64,000 nt of DNA from Hemerocallis citrina (lineage: Eukaryota > Streptophyta > Magnoliopsida > Asparagales > Asphodelaceae): the NCBI GenBank assembly GCA_017893485.1, contig CM030367.1:89106910-89170909 (forward strand), read 5' to 3'. The position numbers and the translations under genes were made by a program. This document shows positions 34,493 through 46,466 of this stretch, one piece after another. The notes below the pieces were generated by a model. It did not search any database. It was not told where the DNA came from and saw nothing but the letters and a program-made list of their open reading frames with translations. Position 1 is the first letter of the stretch, and the number at the start of each line of letters is the position of its first letter.

Positions 34493-35155
34493 GATAGTGA
34501 GCGAATAACTAGTTTTTAGTGTATTATGTCGATTAACTAATACCTGTAGTAGGAAATAGAAAAGTGGTTCCTTTGGTAGTTTTGAAGATCTTCTTAACAT
34601 CCTCAAGGAGTCATTGTCATTGCAGGCACAACAGGGGAGCGGTGGTAGGGTTGGCGAACGGGTCGAGTGGGCCGGGTCGGGCCCAACCCGTACGGGTTGG
34701 CACGTATAGTGGGCGGGTTCGGGCCGGTTTGCCCACTTATCCGGGCCGGGCCGGGCTCAAGCTTGGTTTGGGTGTCCCGCCCAACCCATGAACCCTTTAG
34801 GGTTCAACCCGGGTTGGGCCGGGTCGACCCGCGGGTTGGCCCGTTTATATAGGGTTAGAATTTTTTTTTTGTATTATTTTTTTTGTAGCTTAAAATAATA
34901 ATAATAATAATAATAATACTAAGTAAGTAATAATACTAATAAACATTAAAAATCGTAATAATAATAATAAGATTGAAAGAGTGAAATTGGCAACAAATTT
35001 TTAAATATTATTCATATGAATTTAAGTTATACAATTTTAACAATTTCTAATGAAATGAAGAATTCAATTCATAAATAAGTTTTATACAATAACATATTTC
35101 TTATATACAATTTTACAATGACTACAATTTTTCTAATTTAACATAACAAGCAAAG

Positions 35156-37293
35156 CTATTGTTGTTGTTGTTGTTGTTCTTCGGGCGAGTTGCTCCCACT
35201 TGTGGACGTTGATAGTGCTTTCCCTTGTGTCCTATCTTCAGCCTTCAGCCAGTCTTCTGTGCAAACGAGCATCTCTAACGAGTCCGGCTTCAAGCGATTC
35301 CTGTAATCAGTTAGAACCCTGCCACTTGTATAAAATGCACTCTCAGAAGCAACTGTAGAGACAGGAGGAGTTAGTAAATCTTTAGCCATAATTGACAGAA
35401 TACTAAAAGTGTGTTTATGGTCTTTCCACCATTGTAAAATATTTAGTGGAGAAGTAGAAGGCTCAGAATCTTGTTGGTTATACCAATTTAATTCATTTGG
35501 TTGATTAGTCCTAGGTTTTTTTGATTGAATTTGTTCAAGTAAATTAAATGTTCTATCACCAATTCTACTTTTACCCTTTCCTTTAGAACTACCAGAGGAA
35601 GAACTAACTACAGAAGTTGTACTACTAGAAGCAAAATGTCTATCATAATAATCATACAAGTTATTTAACATAGATTCAAACTGAACTAAAAAAGTAGCGC
35701 AATCAGTTACTAATTCTACATGTTCCTCAAGTAATGCAAAAAATATTTCTATCAAACTCTTCGTACCTTCTAATTTGATACGAGGATCCATAACCGTAGC
35801 AACACAAATCAACATAGAAGGAGGAAAATAATACTTCAAAAATTTTTGAAATGCAGGTTTTACAATCTCACCAACATTGATATCATTTAACATTTCGTTA
35901 AATGTTTCCATCATGCTAACTAATTCAATAAAAATGCTACTAGAAGTAGATTCATATATTTTGAAAATTTTAAAGTTGCGGTTTTAAAAGTTTCTAAAAA
36001 TTTCAACAAAGATTCGGCAAAAAACCAATCGGGGGGAGTCATTTCAAAATTGTGCATATTTTTTGCGATACAAAAATCATTCACAACTGCTTTATATTCG
36101 GTAACAACATTTAATAAATCAAAAGTAGAATTCCATCGGTGTCTAACATCCTTTGTAAATCTTCTAAAAGGAACATTTCTAACCCTACACCAAGCTTTCC
36201 ATTCTTGGAAAATGCTTGGACTTAATGCAATGAAATGTACACAATTTCTAATTTTAATTATATATGGATTAGCTATTTTTAATGCATCTTGAACACATAA
36301 ATTTATAATATGACATGCACATCTAACATGAAAAATATTCTCAAATGGAGGGTTTAATACGGATTTTAAAGTAGTAATTTCTACATTGTTGTTAGATGCA
36401 TTATCAAAACTAATACACATAATTTTATCGCGAATATGAAAAACATCACAAATTTCTATAATACGATTTGCTATTTCAGCGCCACTATGGGGATACGGCA
36501 ACGCCGCAAGTGATATGATTCTTTTTTGAAGAATCCAATCATTGTCGATCCAATGACAGGTTATTCCCATCGTTGGAATATTGTTGAGACCCGTCCAACA
36601 ATCCGAAGTTAAACTAACCCTACAAGTTAAACTCCATAAAATTGCAATCAAAGCGTCCTTCATTTCATTGTACACTTTAAAACAATTCGATTTGCAAGTA
36701 TTTCTCGGAATTCTTCTAAAATGAGGGTTTAAGGCCGTTTGATTAAAATTTTCCAAGTTCCTACTCTCGGGATAGGAAAATGGTAACTCTTCCTTAATGA
36801 CTAATCGGGTCATTTCCCGACGAACAAGATCGGGATCATAAGGGTGGCTATCAACTAGACCGGTCCTAGGGTTGATTTTTTGTTGGCCTTGTATTTGATC
36901 AAGAAGTTCTTTATGGTTATGTTGGATGTGCCTACTAATTGTACCGGTGCCATCACCCCTCTTGAATTTGTATGTTTTACCACATATTTTACAAACTTTC
37001 AAACCTATACCCGGAGTATGTTCGTCCGGAATATAATCATAAAACTTATGCCAATCGCTAGTTTCTCCTCTACTTTTCCTACTACTACGGGGTTGTGTGG
37101 TTTCGGTTGGTTGTTGTTCTTCTTCTTCTTCTTCCAATTGTATGTCACCTACAACTACGTCGTGTGTATCCCATTGTTCCATAGGAGGATCATGGTATTC
37201 TTGGGCGGGCTCACTAGTTGGGACAATTGGTGGCCTACGGGAAGAGGATGACGAATCTTGTCCGCTACGACCGCTACCGCGTGATCTAGACAT
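35156..37293 (-). pseudogene. hAT transposase, one frameshift
   Basis: Cut-and-paste transposase. I place the start at 37293 (MSRSRGSGRSGQ), since upstream in-frame codons look like leader. Residues: acidic Ser/Glu-rich N-terminus 1-80; BED-type zinc finger C101-C104-H122-H127 (CKICG...RHIQHNH); RNase-H-fold catalytic domain with TSDCWTG (first Asp), SFDNASNNN (second Asp) and RCACHIINLC; C-terminal dimerisation domain with VSTVASESAFYTSGRVL (catalytic Glu) and YRNRLKPDSLEMLVC; poly-Gln end. The frame breaks near 35950, where KFSK moves by one base into IYESTSSS; both sides are otherwise open. The catalytic residues remain. It would be active only if the shift is a sequencing error. Confidence 0.93.
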
Positions 37294-37904
37294 AATGTAG
37301 TAATGTGCTAAAGTAAAGTATGTAAAAAAAATATACAATGTAGGAACGGTGAATTATACAAAAAAAAATCAAAAAAACAAGAGGGTTGAGATAGAGAAGT
37401 TCAAAAAACGAACAATAATTTTAACTACAACGCAAAAAAAATATAACGAGAGAGGTATGAAATTTTGATACCGTTCACCGTGGAATATGCGTATGTAAAA
37501 AAAACGTGAAAATAAGAATAGAATAGAAAAGATGGAGGAGCGCTTTGCCGATTCCGCAATTGAAGAGTTGAGGAGAGCTTGAAGTAGATTTGACGAGGGT
37601 AGAAGAGAGTTGAAGACGTTGAAGTCGTTGAATTTTGATTCCGATACGACCGAAATTTGATCGTGTATATGGCTCGTTGTAGACTTGTTTGATGAATACT
37701 ACAATTGTTGAAAAATTCTTTACAAATGATGTATAATAGTAGAGAGGGTAAGAGAGTAAGGTGTGATTTTTTATGAGATTTTTGGGGGTATTTATAGGCT
37801 CAAAATATGGGGAAAAATAAAAAAAAACAAAAACAAAAAAAAAACAAAAAAACGGCTAAAGAGCCGTTCGGAACGGCTCTGGACTGGAGATAGCTGTTTT
37901 CGAC

Positions 37905-38181
37905 CGTTCGACCCGCGGGTCAACGGTCGACCCGTGACGGGTCGAACGTTCGACCCGTACGGGTCCAACGGGTCGGAACCCGCGGGTTGACGGGTTGAAT
38001 TCGCATGCTTAACGAGTTCGTGCGCCGGGTTTCGCGGTTCAATTCGCGTTAATTGCGACCCGAGTCGACCCGGTACTGTTCACCGGGTTCGACCCGAACC
38101 CGCCTAGATGTTAAACAGGCCGGGTTAGCGGGTCGGGTCACGGGTGGGTCGCCGGTTGACCCGGCCCAGTTGCCATCCCTA
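37905..38181. repeat. hAT subterminal ACCCG/CGGGT motif cluster
   Basis: Dozens of GACCCG, CGGGTCG and GGGTTGAC variants in both orientations, mirrored by a similar zone at 34646-34850. Typical transposase-binding region of a hAT element. Confidence 0.8.
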
Positions 38182-38420
38182 AGCGGTGGTCCTCATTGTT
38201 CCTGTTTATAGCCCGTAGGACGGGTTCTGGGATGTTGACGGGCCCCGGAACAAAGAGATGGTTCCTTCCAGGTCCATTAACATAGTCCACCCTCCGTCAA
38301 TATTCAGACTGGAATATTCAGCTGTTGATAAGAAAATGGACTTGCCTCTGAGAAACAACAAAGGGATATCAGTACTAGATTTGTATTTAGCTACTGGTAT
38401 TTCTCTTCAGTGTTGACCAT

Positions 38421-38940
38421 AGTGTAGTGAAATATGTCACAACTCGTAGTGCTAATAGCGAAATACACACACCACAAGTAACAAAAACATCCCAAGAACT
38501 AGATATACCAAGAACAAGTCCCCACTATAATCGCAAGATCTTACAAGAACACAACAATATGCAGAGATAACCATACTTCTTATTTTCCAAAAAATACAAA
38601 GATTACAAAAAGATTACAACTCTTACATTTGAAACACTCGGCACTTGCCCCTCTTGAAGTTGAACAATGATAACGGCTCACATTTGATGAGTTGCTAGCC
38701 CTAGAAATCACATCTACTGTTATCTATATAGCCCCAAGCAAACCCTAAAAGATAAACACATATACAGCTTATCGAACCTTAAACCCGAAAGCTCAAATAA
38801 CACACTGCTGCTGTCGTAACACCCGAGGCATGACCAGTCGACTGTCCCGCTCTCTGTGTACACTCGAAGAATGCTCAACAGCCTAGTTGCGGTCGGGTGG
38901 TCGGTCGACCGCACCCTAGAACAGTCGACCGTAACTAGGG
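38421..38940 (-). repeat. Copia LTR fragment (family of 46467-47172)
   Basis: Minus strand: the intact LTR 3' end reads GAGTTGTGACATATTTCACTACA at 38443-38421. The fragment aligns with 46467-47172 up to the GTCGAC-rich part, after which the first ~130 bp of the LTR are missing. No PBS lies next to it, so it is a truncated 3' or solo LTR inserted into the host-gene remnant. Confidence 0.75.
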
Positions 38941-39125
38941 ATGCTCTCAGATAAGGATACATCTGATTCGATCCGTATCCGAATCCAAAATTTTTGCGGA
39001 TACAGATATGAAAAATCCATATCCGGATGGACACGAATACGGATTCAGATATCTAAATCCAAAAAATTCGAATATGGATACGGATATCCCCAAAAAAAGC
39101 TGATTCGGATACTGATATCCACTTA
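38941..39125. repeat. GGATACGGATAT-type degenerate tandem
   Basis: Dense variants of GGATACGGATATCC and its complement over ~180 bp, resembling subterminal repeats of a non-autonomous DNA transposon. No termini identified. Confidence 0.5.
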
Positions 39126-40290
39126 ATTTATAATCTATTTATTTAATAAATATATGTAGTTATATATTGAAAAATTCCTTCTAAATTCTAATACACTAGT
39201 ACAGCCCTGTGCAATATTGCACAGAATTTTCAAAAATGAGAAAATAACAGTTTTTTTTGTTGTTGACAACTTCATATCATAACAAGTATAAGATATTGCA
39301 ATATTTTTATATTTGATTAACGGATATGATTTTAGTTTAAAATTTGTAAGGATAAAGAGCAAGTGATTGTTTTGCTCTAGCACTATTATTGAGTCGGTCA
39401 GGTCGGGTCCTGCAAACCTACTCCTCTACTTGTCCAAATATTGGACCCACTTGTCTAAATATTGGACACAGACTCGACCTATGAGAACTGGGTCCGGGCC
39501 CTGCTAAAATTATGCTACCCATCGGGTCTGGGTAGCGACGAGCGGGTGGTGTCGGGGCAGGAGAGGTAGGTTGAGCCTGCTGCTTCTTCTCTTCTCCTTC
39601 TTTTCTTTTTCTTCTTTTTTTTAGGGGGGGGGGTGGGGGGGGGTTAATTGGGAGGGTTTTTTTTGGGTCCGGATCCGATCCATTTTGAGCTAAACCAGAG
39701 CCGACCCCAAAAAAATGAAGGGGTCTCATTTTTGGACCCGGACCCTACCCACAATAGACCAAGCTCGTCTCCGATACGGGTCGGGTCCATTTTTAGTGGA
39801 CCCAAACTTAATTCGAAAATATGAACGGATCATATTCTAGGACCCAAACGCTACCAGCAATAGACCATGTTGATTCTGATCAAGTGCCATGTCCTGGTCT
39901 GTTCCGAGTTTCAGATTTTTGTGATAATGCTAGTTACCTCTTACATTTGCACTTTTTTGTTTAAAAAAAAGGAGAAAAAAATATTTGGATCAAAAGTGGT
40001 CTTAGCATAATAAATTGTATAGATAATATAACTATGTACAATATTGCACATAACTTTTAAAAAAGAGAAAATAATAAAACTATTTTTGAAAATTTTATTT
40101 AATAGCATATATACATATTGCACGACTTTTTAGGTTTGATAAAGGGATAGGATTCCAATTCAAAATTTGGATGGAACAAGAATTGGGAGTTATCTCCTAC
40201 ATTTGCTCTACTTTATTATTTAAAAAAGAAAAAAAATGAGAAAATTTCTAGACAAAAATGGTTTAGCATAATATATTGTATAGAATCCTC
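39126..40290. other. AT-rich region with two repeated modules, no gene
   Basis: Contains GGGTCGGGTCC-type motifs (39390-39850, like the hAT subterminal zones), a pyrimidine/G tract at 39580-39660, and two copies of a ~90-bp AT-rich module (about 39942 and 40198) sharing TTTAGCATAATA..ATTGTATAGA. It is probably decayed DNA-transposon sequence. No coding region supported. Confidence 0.4.
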
Positions 40291-41930
40291 CTATTCCCTA
40301 AACAGCAAACCCAGTCCCCTTTCTCCCAATTCTTCGAATTTGAACTCCGAAACCTTCGATCTCCTTGCCGTCGATTACTCTGACCAACCTCATCTCCTTG
40401 TCATCGACCCATCCTCATCATCTTCACGTGTACATCATGTTGCTGTTGCCCCAATTCGGAAACCCTAATTTCCAAATCGGAAAACCCCCAAACCCGCTCT
40501 CATCTTCCCCATCTCCAACCTCCTCGCCGTCGAGATCTCCGTTCAACCTCCTCTCTAACCTTCTCCTCTACCCATCCCCATTGAATTGTGGCTACTCCAA
40601 ATCAGAAACCTTATTTTCCAAATCAGAAAAAAAAGCCAAACCCGATTATTGTTTCTCCGTCTCCAACCTCCTCGCCATCATGTTCTTATAACCGCGAGTT
40701 GTTTATAAGGTGAGAGTTCATGTTCTTAACAATGTCATTCTCGGGAAGCATCAGAGCTGGAGAGAAATTCCGGTATTGACTCTTAACATCTATCAGACAC
40801 TTTAACCACTTGATGTATGTTCTAGTTATCTTATATATGATTTTGAGCATTTTGTATCATTTAATGTTAATGGCAATAATTCAATTGTCTTGCAGGGGTC
40901 TAATCAAGTAACTCATTCAAGGTGTTCTTCATGGTCTCGCACTAAAGATTTTTCTTATCTTATTGCCTACAATATTAATGCTCATGGCCAAGTTTGAAGG
41001 ATTTACATCCTTATCTTCACTGGAGAGAAGAGCTGCAGGAAATATAATATTTTCTTACTAGTCATTGTGTTTATGGGGAGCATAATAACTGGAGCTGCAT
41101 TTAAACAACTTAATACTTATTCATCAATCAGCGGATCAATATGTTCTTCCACTTTCTCATTTGTGCAGATCATTTATTTTGAATATCTATATCAGAATTT
41201 GTGAAGAATTTCTATATCAGTTACTGTGAATCTTTGTTCTGTCATGCCTACCCAGTTGATTTGAATCCCAATCTTGGAATATAGGGCAAAGTTTGCAAAT
41301 TTTCTCTTATTTAGTGGAATATTTCAATCAAAGTCACATTGTCAGGGTCCATACCTGAATTTATAAGCATTATATTTCAGATCGGCCTTGATTACAAAGG
41401 TTGGAAAATACTACTATCTACTCATCCAATAGTCAAATACGACAAGAGGTAGCCATATATTTAATTGCCTCAATTGGATAATATATTATTATCTATATAT
41501 ATTGAATAACGAGTTCTAATTTTGTATTGTTTCTTTTTCATGTAGTCTATATGTAGTGGCGATGACTATGAGACAGTGGGTAATGAGGAACATGCAGAAG
41601 ACCTTACGTGAAAAGTGAAGTTGGGGATACATGGAAGCAGTAGCGGGTTAAAAGTTATTTTGAAAACATTTTATTTTGTTTCTTGGAGTTTCGCAACTTA
41701 TCTTTTCTTCTAGAATGTATTATTGTTTTGGCACTATGAAACAAACAACAATTTTGTAATGAGAAGGTTCTGAATTATATAATATTCAAACTTATTTTGC
41801 ATTATTGTGTTTTCTTCATATAATTGTGTGAATCAATATGTGAAATAATTATATGTTCTTCATTGTAAAAATACATTGTTTTAATTTGTAAATTTGGTTC
41901 AGCCAGTCAAATATAATCAGTGATGAAGAA
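40291..41930. other. Unassigned region with CT-rich leader-like block
   Basis: 40300-40690 is C/T-rich like a plant 5' leader and contains two diverged copies (about 40452 and 40599) of a block with CCAAATC-GAAA and CTCCAACCTCCTCGCC phrases. 40690-41930 is AT-rich with scattered splice-like signals and no frame I can assemble. It may be a decayed gene or element; nothing is assigned. Confidence 0.25.
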
Positions 41931-42973
41931 AAAATGTGTGCAATTGCATTCGCGAGGTAGCAATTGCAAGAAAATCAGTATCTTGCAGATCTCTGTAGCA
42001 ATAGTTCATCAGCAATGGGAAAAATCCCTTTTAAAACACACTTGCAAGAGACGAATTTGTTGTAGATATTCTCTTATATATGGGGATAGCAAGGTACAAT
42101 TTCCATTGCAGATATTCTATTGTGGCTAATATTCGCAAGGGATAGTTAAAATTCCGTTGTGAATGTGTACATTAACCAGGAGAGATTTCGCAACAGCACA
42201 ATTACAAGGGAATGAAGAAAAGTCCCTTACAAATGTACACTAACCATGGTGATATGGCTAAAAATGGGGTTTAATCGGAACCGTCCAAATCAGGTGCGAA
42301 TCTTGAAACCCAGGGGTAAAACGGTAATTTCCCCCACAAGAGGGTCCGAAATGGGTATTGGATCTTCTCCCCAAGGACCCAATAACCCACGAATGGATCC
42401 GCCAACAAGAGGGTGCGGGTTTTTAAACCGCTGCACACCCAATCCAACAAGATAAAATCGGGGTCCCTGATTGATCTTGATCAACGGCCCTGATATACGT
42501 CTATCCTTTCACTGGGAATTGGGGATTAAATTCCTTATCTGATTACGGGAAATATACCTTATCAGATTATATTCCCAATCTGTTCACGAGGAGATTATTC
42601 CATATCAGATCACGGGGATTACATTCCTAATCTGCTCCCTGAGACGCCTATAAATACCCCCCATCCATCTCCATTAAGAGGTAATCAATCTTTCATCAGT
42701 TTTTGCGCTCCTTCATAGTCTTTTCAGATTACTGACTTGAGCGTCGGAGGGTGCGTCGCCGGGAACAACCCCGGTGTCTCGCACTTTTTGCAGGTCTACG
42801 GCGGGATCGACGATCGAAGACCGACGGAACAGGTACACAGGTTTACTATTCAGTTTCCCTAAGAATCCACAAATTCATCTGTTTGCCCCCACACCAAATT
42901 TAGCGGCAACACATGGAATTGTACTCTTCTACAAGGGAAATTTTTATTGCGACTGTAGCATTTTCTACTAGTG
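41931..42973. mobile_element. Possible CACTA-like element, interrupted by a solo LTR
   Basis: The right edge reads GCATTTTCTACTAGTG (42958-42973), the complement of a CACTAGTAGAAAA-type terminus. Inside, GCAAGGG/ACAAGGGA and TTGCGA phrases repeat on both sides of the solo LTR at 42250-42911 and look like subterminal repeats. The left terminus near 41915-41935 is degenerate (CAGTGATGAAGAAAAA), so the identification is tentative. No transposase. Confidence 0.3.
42245..42916 (+). mobile_element. 662-bp solo LTR, TSD CATGG
   Basis: LTR 42250-42911 starts TGATATGGCTAAAAATGGGG and ends TTTAGCGGCAACA, flanked by CATGG on both sides (42245-42249, 42912-42916). A TATAAATA box lies at 42649-42656, followed by a GACTTGAGCGTCGGAGGGT phrase. 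The same LTR occurs in reverse at 63337-63926 next to a polypurine tract. Frames such as 42246-42455 are shared between the copies only because the LTR is. Confidence 0.88.
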
Positions 42974-44536
42974 AGCAATGGTAGTCATGTGTGAAGTTTT
43001 TGTATACATATTTTTTATTTGTCTTCTTTAGGTGTTTTCACGTGTTAAATTAGAATCATAAATTTTTTATTTATTTAGTATTTCTTCCTTTGCATTAGTT
43101 AATATCAAACTTTGTGCCCTCGTATGCTAACCCAATAATCCGATCTTGGAATCGAGGGCAAAGTATGCAACATTAGGCTTGAAGAAAAGAACATTTTACC
43201 AACAGAAGTAATAATTGAGACACCACAGAGATGAAAATAAGTGATATCTCTTGCATACATCTAGCATCTTAACAATTATGAACAGTATAATCATGCCAAT
43301 TTATATCAATTTATCTATTTTTGTTGTCAAATGCATAATTCACTGAATTTATGTAATTGGAATCCTATTTCAAACACCTTATGCAGTGTCACATTTCTCC
43401 TCATATTGCATGGTTACTGTATCATGTATGAGCGTCTTTCGCTACGTGAGAGGCATAAGACTGCTCCATTATGTTTTGTGCTTTACTTGGTTCTTATTAG
43501 CTACAAAGCTTATGTCCCTTACTTCACAGTGAGTTACCATTTTTTCCTTCTACCCATTTTTTTGTCATCATCACTCTTTCGTGTTTATCATACCCGATCA
43601 TGTATTTATTGATTTTGAAAGTAGTCTATTAAACGACAATTTCAATATCAAGTCAATGCAGTATACATTAATTCTTTATTTCAACTGTAGCATATTTTTC
43701 TTGCTTATTGATTGTTACTCAAAGTTTAAATATTTTCCATCTAATACAAAGCCAAATGTTATCCAGGTACTGCTTCGTTTGAGCTATTCTTTATCTTTCT
43801 ATGCCATCTTTCGCTACATCTCTCAGAATCTTCTTGTTCTACATGGACAATTAAGTTCTATAGAGAATAAAGACATCCAACTGATGCATCATGTGCTGCA
43901 CAAAAAGTACAGTATGTTCAAGTGCGTGATTAATGACAAACTATACAACTTCATTTCTTCCATTTACGAAATAGATATGAATTTCTAATCAATATTATTT
44001 TTGGTTTTACTAATTAATCAGGCGATTCCAAGGTATGATGCAGATTGTAGCACTAGTAGAAATTTTGGTATGTTCTCCAATTCAGTCAAGACTTGGTTGA
44101 TGTTTATATGCTAGATTCTAAGTTGTGTTTGCCAAACAACGATGGCATTGCTCTACAGGTATATGTGAATTTAAACATTTTATTATATCCAAGTGCTTTC
44201 ATGTTTTACCTTTCTAGCAAACCATTTTTTACCTAAACTTCATTTAGTAATTGTGCTTGTGGAAATGTAATTAGATTATATTTTTCTTATGTGGTAAGAA
44301 TGCACAGCCCGCCTCATATGAATCAATTGATTCACCACTGCTAGGAGAGACCATTGTGTAGTTCAAATACAAGACAGAGCCTGCATGGTGAAAGTAAAAT
44401 GATAAGAATGGTCAAAATTAAAATGGTAAAACTAAAAACCTTGCATTATTTACAAATCTAAGTAGTAGTTAAGGGGTAAAAAATATAGCAAAAACTATAT
44501 GTTTAATATCTGAATTTGTATCCGTTATTCGGTTCT
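42974..44536. other. AT-rich stretch without a recognisable gene
   Basis: Open frames at 43331-43612 and 43581-43988 show no domain and have T-rich composition. A CACTAGTAGAAATTTTGG motif at 44050-44067 resembles a CACTA left terminus, but no partner was found. Nothing else is supported. Confidence 0.3.
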
Positions 44537-44727
44537 CTTGCTGTCTTTGTCTTCTCCTCTTCTTCTCCAACTTCAAGAACTCCCGTACCTACGTGTATTT
44601 AAGTCCACAATCCTAAAAATCTCCCACTTGGACCAAATACACAACGCTTCAAAGTTATTCTAATCTTTACCTCGTATTATCTCTGTCAGTTTCCCACTCT
44701 CATGAAAGACCCAAGTACTCCCTACTC

Positions 44728-45261
44728 TCATGAAGAGCACCTCCACCACTCCACCACGGAGTGCACCAACCACCCCTCATCACCTGATGACGGATGTGCT
44801 CCACCAATCGCATAGAGCACGAATAACGGAGAAACAACCTCCGTGTCGGATTTCATGTTACAAGACTCTCCAACTAGAAGAATCTCCATTAACACTGGAC
44901 ATAGTTCAAAGCCTCTTAATGCACCCTTTGTACTAGAAGTCTCCGTGGACGACACCTTCACAAAATTCGCAGACTGTTCAACCCATACAGCCCCATTTCG
45001 GTTACCCTTATCAACATCACCCCGTATATCGATAACAGTGCTTTCTAACTTACAAGAGCGACTTGAAGCTTCAACTGCCATATCCCAAAGTACCATCACC
45101 ACAGCAACGTCTTGCTCTCTACGATCACTCTCATGGTCAGCAGCTCCCACTAAATTAATAACCTCTCCTGAATTTCCATAACTAAAAGAACTTGGTTGCA
45201 CCCCATACAACCTACTGCTCAATTCCGGCTGAAAGTCAACTATAGGAGAAACTTCCCTCAC
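44728..45261 (-). other. Unassigned 177-codon frame in the copia internal region
   Basis: Minus-strand frame from MREVSPIVDFQPEL to the region before the polypurine tract, without internal stops. It is not recognisable as integrase or RT although it occupies their place. A plus-strand frame overlaps, so coding status is uncertain. It could be filler sequence or a derivative of the pol 3' end. Confidence 0.25.
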
Positions 45262-46449
45262 GCTTCCCTCTTGCTATCACCTTTGAACCTGCAGCTATAC
45301 ACCCTTCCCCACCACCAACTATAGTAGACCCTCTTTGTCTAGCCTTCCTACCGAGATCAGATTTTCCTTCAAGTCATGCATTGTCTCCTGTAAGACATTA
45401 TTCTGATCATCATTGGCTTTCACGCGAACAGTACCAACCCCACATATAGGACACCTTTGACCGTTCCCCACGATCACATCTCCAAAAGAACCCTCTTTAT
45501 AGTCATCAAATACCTCTCTCCTCAGAGTGCAATGAAAGAATCTCTCGAATCAATACACCAATCTCGCGTGCCCAACTCATCCCTAGCTAATAAGCATAAC
45601 ACTTCAATAGACACCACAGTGGCTTCTTTTGATTTTTCTTCCTTCGATTTTTCTTGCTTCCTCTTGATCTAGGCCTTACAACTGCGCATCATGTGACCCC
45701 TCTTGTGACAATACCAACACTATGTCCCCCATCGCTGTCATCAGACTCACTCTCAGATGAACTACTCTGATATTTTCTTCTTCGACTGGTCTTAGATCTC
45801 CCACGTTTCTTCTCAACTGACATAGCGAAATTCTTAGAAGATGATAATAAAAATCATCTACTTCTCACCCTTCTTAGCTTCTCATTTAGAATGCTACTCA
45901 CCACATCATGTAGAGTCATCGAATCTGTTATTGTGCCTGTAATAGTCTATTTCACCGTACCAAAACTGTCGGGCAAAGTAAATAGAAGTAACAATGACCG
46001 TCCCCTCTCGGAAAACTTCAATCCTACAGCTTCCATCTGGTTGTAAACCATACATTAATTGTTCACATGTTCTACAACTGAACCCCCTTCCATCAACTTC
46101 ATATTAACCAACTTCTTCAGATGAAGAATTTGATTAGATGAAGATGGTTTCTCATATATATCCATGAGAATCTTCATAACCTCCTTTATGGTCTTTGCCT
46201 TGAGATATGAAATAACGCCTTCTTACTCAGTCCCAACTGATTCTGTCATAGTGCCTTCTGATCCAAACGATTCCAATAATCCGTCAAGACCTTCGCATCC
46301 TTGTCTTCACCTTCCAGCTTCTCATCAAACAATGGACCATCTAGATCTTTCTGATGAAGATACGCTATCATCTGAATGTTTTACATCGCGAAGTCACTCC
46401 CATCAAACCTCTCGATCTTCGACTTGCTATCGATCATCCCGAACCTAGT
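45240..46449 (-). pseudogene. Copia gag and protease, decayed
   Basis: Minus strand: gag starts near 46434 with KIERFDGSDFAM, a stop, then MIAYLHQKDLDGPLF and VLTDYWNRLDQKAL. Capsid follows as LKKLVNMKLMEGGSVVEHV and LLLLFTLPDSFGTV, with several stops and shifts. A CCHC zinc knuckle (CWYCHKRGHMMRSC) lies near 45720-45678. The protease region is represented only by its later part (VGTVRVKANDDQ and LKENLISVGRLDKEG, near 45420-45340), and no catalytic DSG is legible. The copy is inactive. Confidence 0.8.
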
Positions 46450-46461
46450 GCTCTGATTCCA
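46450..46461 (-). promoter_or_regulatory. Copia primer-binding site (variant)
   Basis: Minus strand TGGAATCAGAGC next to the LTR end. It differs from the initiator-tRNA-Met complement TGGTATCAGAGC at one base. The same T-to-A variant is used by the element at 32060-32071, so it is a family trait. Confidence 0.75.
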
Positions 46462-46466
46462 CTTAT

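Larger units (their letters stand above)
34638..38189 (-). mobile_element. hAT transposon, 3536 bp, with 8-bp target duplication
   Basis: The element (34646-38181) starts TAGGGTTGGCGAAC and ends GTTGCCATCCCTA, imperfect terminal inverted repeats. It is flanked by AGCGGTGG at 34638-34645 and at 38182-38189. An 8-bp duplication is diagnostic of hAT elements. Both subterminal zones (to about 34850 and from about 37900) are dense in GGGTCGG/ACCCG motifs, the usual transposase-binding clusters of the superfamily. One transposase gene lies on the minus strand. Perfect duplication plus a nearly open gene suggest recent insertion. Confidence 0.95.
34568..38418 (+). pseudogene. Host-gene remnant split by the hAT element
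   Basis: Joining 34629-34645 with 38190-38418 (across the hAT element and one copy of its duplication) gives a plus-strand reading NRGAVVLIVPVYSP, a stop, then DGFWDVDGPRNKEMVPS, INIVHPPSIFRLEYSAV and LPLRNNKGISVLDLYLATG. CATTGCAG before 34629 could be an intron acceptor. The text has gene-like composition, one in-frame stop, and is cut at 38421 by a copia LTR. The family is not recognised. It may or may not belong to the same locus as 33014-33599. Confidence 0.45.

Noticed and set aside
42290..42484. Conserved small protein shared by two loci (42246-42455 and 63742-63927)
   Set aside because: Similarity reflects the shared LTR; the frames start at the LTR edge and diverge in length and ends.
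44050..44067. CACTA left terminus (CACTAGTAGAAATTTTGG)
   Set aside because: No matching right terminus or 3-bp duplication downstream; the similar right end at 42973 lies on the wrong side to pair with it.
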